Shown here: piece after piece, positions 24,494-24,541 of the stretch | How positions within the stretch are numbered: position 1 is the stretch's first letter | Layout: the number at the start of each line of letters is the position of its first letter | Origin: Victivallaceae bacterium | GTDB taxonomy: Bacteria > Verrucomicrobiota > Lentisphaeria > Victivallales > Victivallaceae | Assembly: GCA_028717165.1 (NCBI GenBank) | Contig: JAQUOK010000006.1 | Coordinates: 1-24,541, forward strand | DNA length: 24,541 nt | Direction: 5' to 3' | Notes under the pieces: model-generated | Databases searched by the model: none | The model's input: the letters and a program-made list of their open reading frames with translations, nothing else | What the model was told of the DNA's origin: nothing | Made by a program: the position numbers and the translations under genes

Positions 24494-24541
24494 AGCAGTC
24501 TATCAGATGGCCGCCATGGGCGGAAGCGTACGAATAGTGGT
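24486..24541 (+). CDS. start of an unidentified gene (runs off right edge)
   Basis: ATG at 24486 follows GGGAGG (24474-24479) with ideal 6-base spacing and the frame is open to the edge (MNEAVYQMAAMGGSVRIVV). Too short to identify. Confidence 0.6.
   Translation, partial: MNEAVYQMAAMGGSVRIV

Overview
The window looks like the inside of a conjugative or integrative element from a Gram-negative bacterium, carrying an inserted anti-phage cargo island. The Gram-negative call rests on VirB2/VirB3/VirB4-type secretion genes, signal peptides and standard-code genes with strong AGGAGG-like ribosome sites. No taxon-specific gene is present. The codon style and embedded repeats would fit a Verrucomicrobiota/Lentisphaerota-like or proteobacterial host, but that is only an impression.

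Layout. (1) Positions 1-5829, minus strand: a transfer operon read right to left, holding a VirB2-like pilin, a VirB3-like membrane protein, a VirB4/TraC-type ATPase and a long secreted coiled-coil protein built from five exact-length 97-residue tandem repeats and running off the left edge. (2) 5830-6052: an AT-rich divergent promoter region. (3) 6053-9806, plus strand: a compact operon with a single-domain ClpB-like AAA+ ATPase, two soluble proteins of unknown function and a two-helix membrane protein. (4) About 9811-23718: a defence island, all plus strand and visibly more AT-rich than its flanks. (5) 23789-24541: a strong terminator, then GC-richer element genes resume (a hypothetical protein, a 34-residue ORF and the start of another gene).

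The island holds, in order, a PLD-like/SNF2 helicase, a DUF4391 protein, a SIR2 NADase plus HerA ATPase pair, and a type III restriction-modification operon (mod, a GxxExxY remnant, a RhuM-family gene, res). The SIR2-HerA pair is the most AT-rich part and sits between the helicase/DUF4391 pair and the mod-res operon, as if nested. The last four genes are chained by ATGA stop/start overlaps.

The main structural observation is a 21-nt direct repeat (19/21 identical, 13 in a row) that covers the stop codon of the 9123-9806 gene and recurs just after res. It brackets the whole cargo (13.9 kb), suggesting integration at a gene 3' end. No recombinase lies inside. A second observation is a family of small palindromic repeats embedded in coding sequence in and around mod. 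These add residues to Mod and flank a GxxExxY gene that has lost its central nuclease core by an in-frame deletion.
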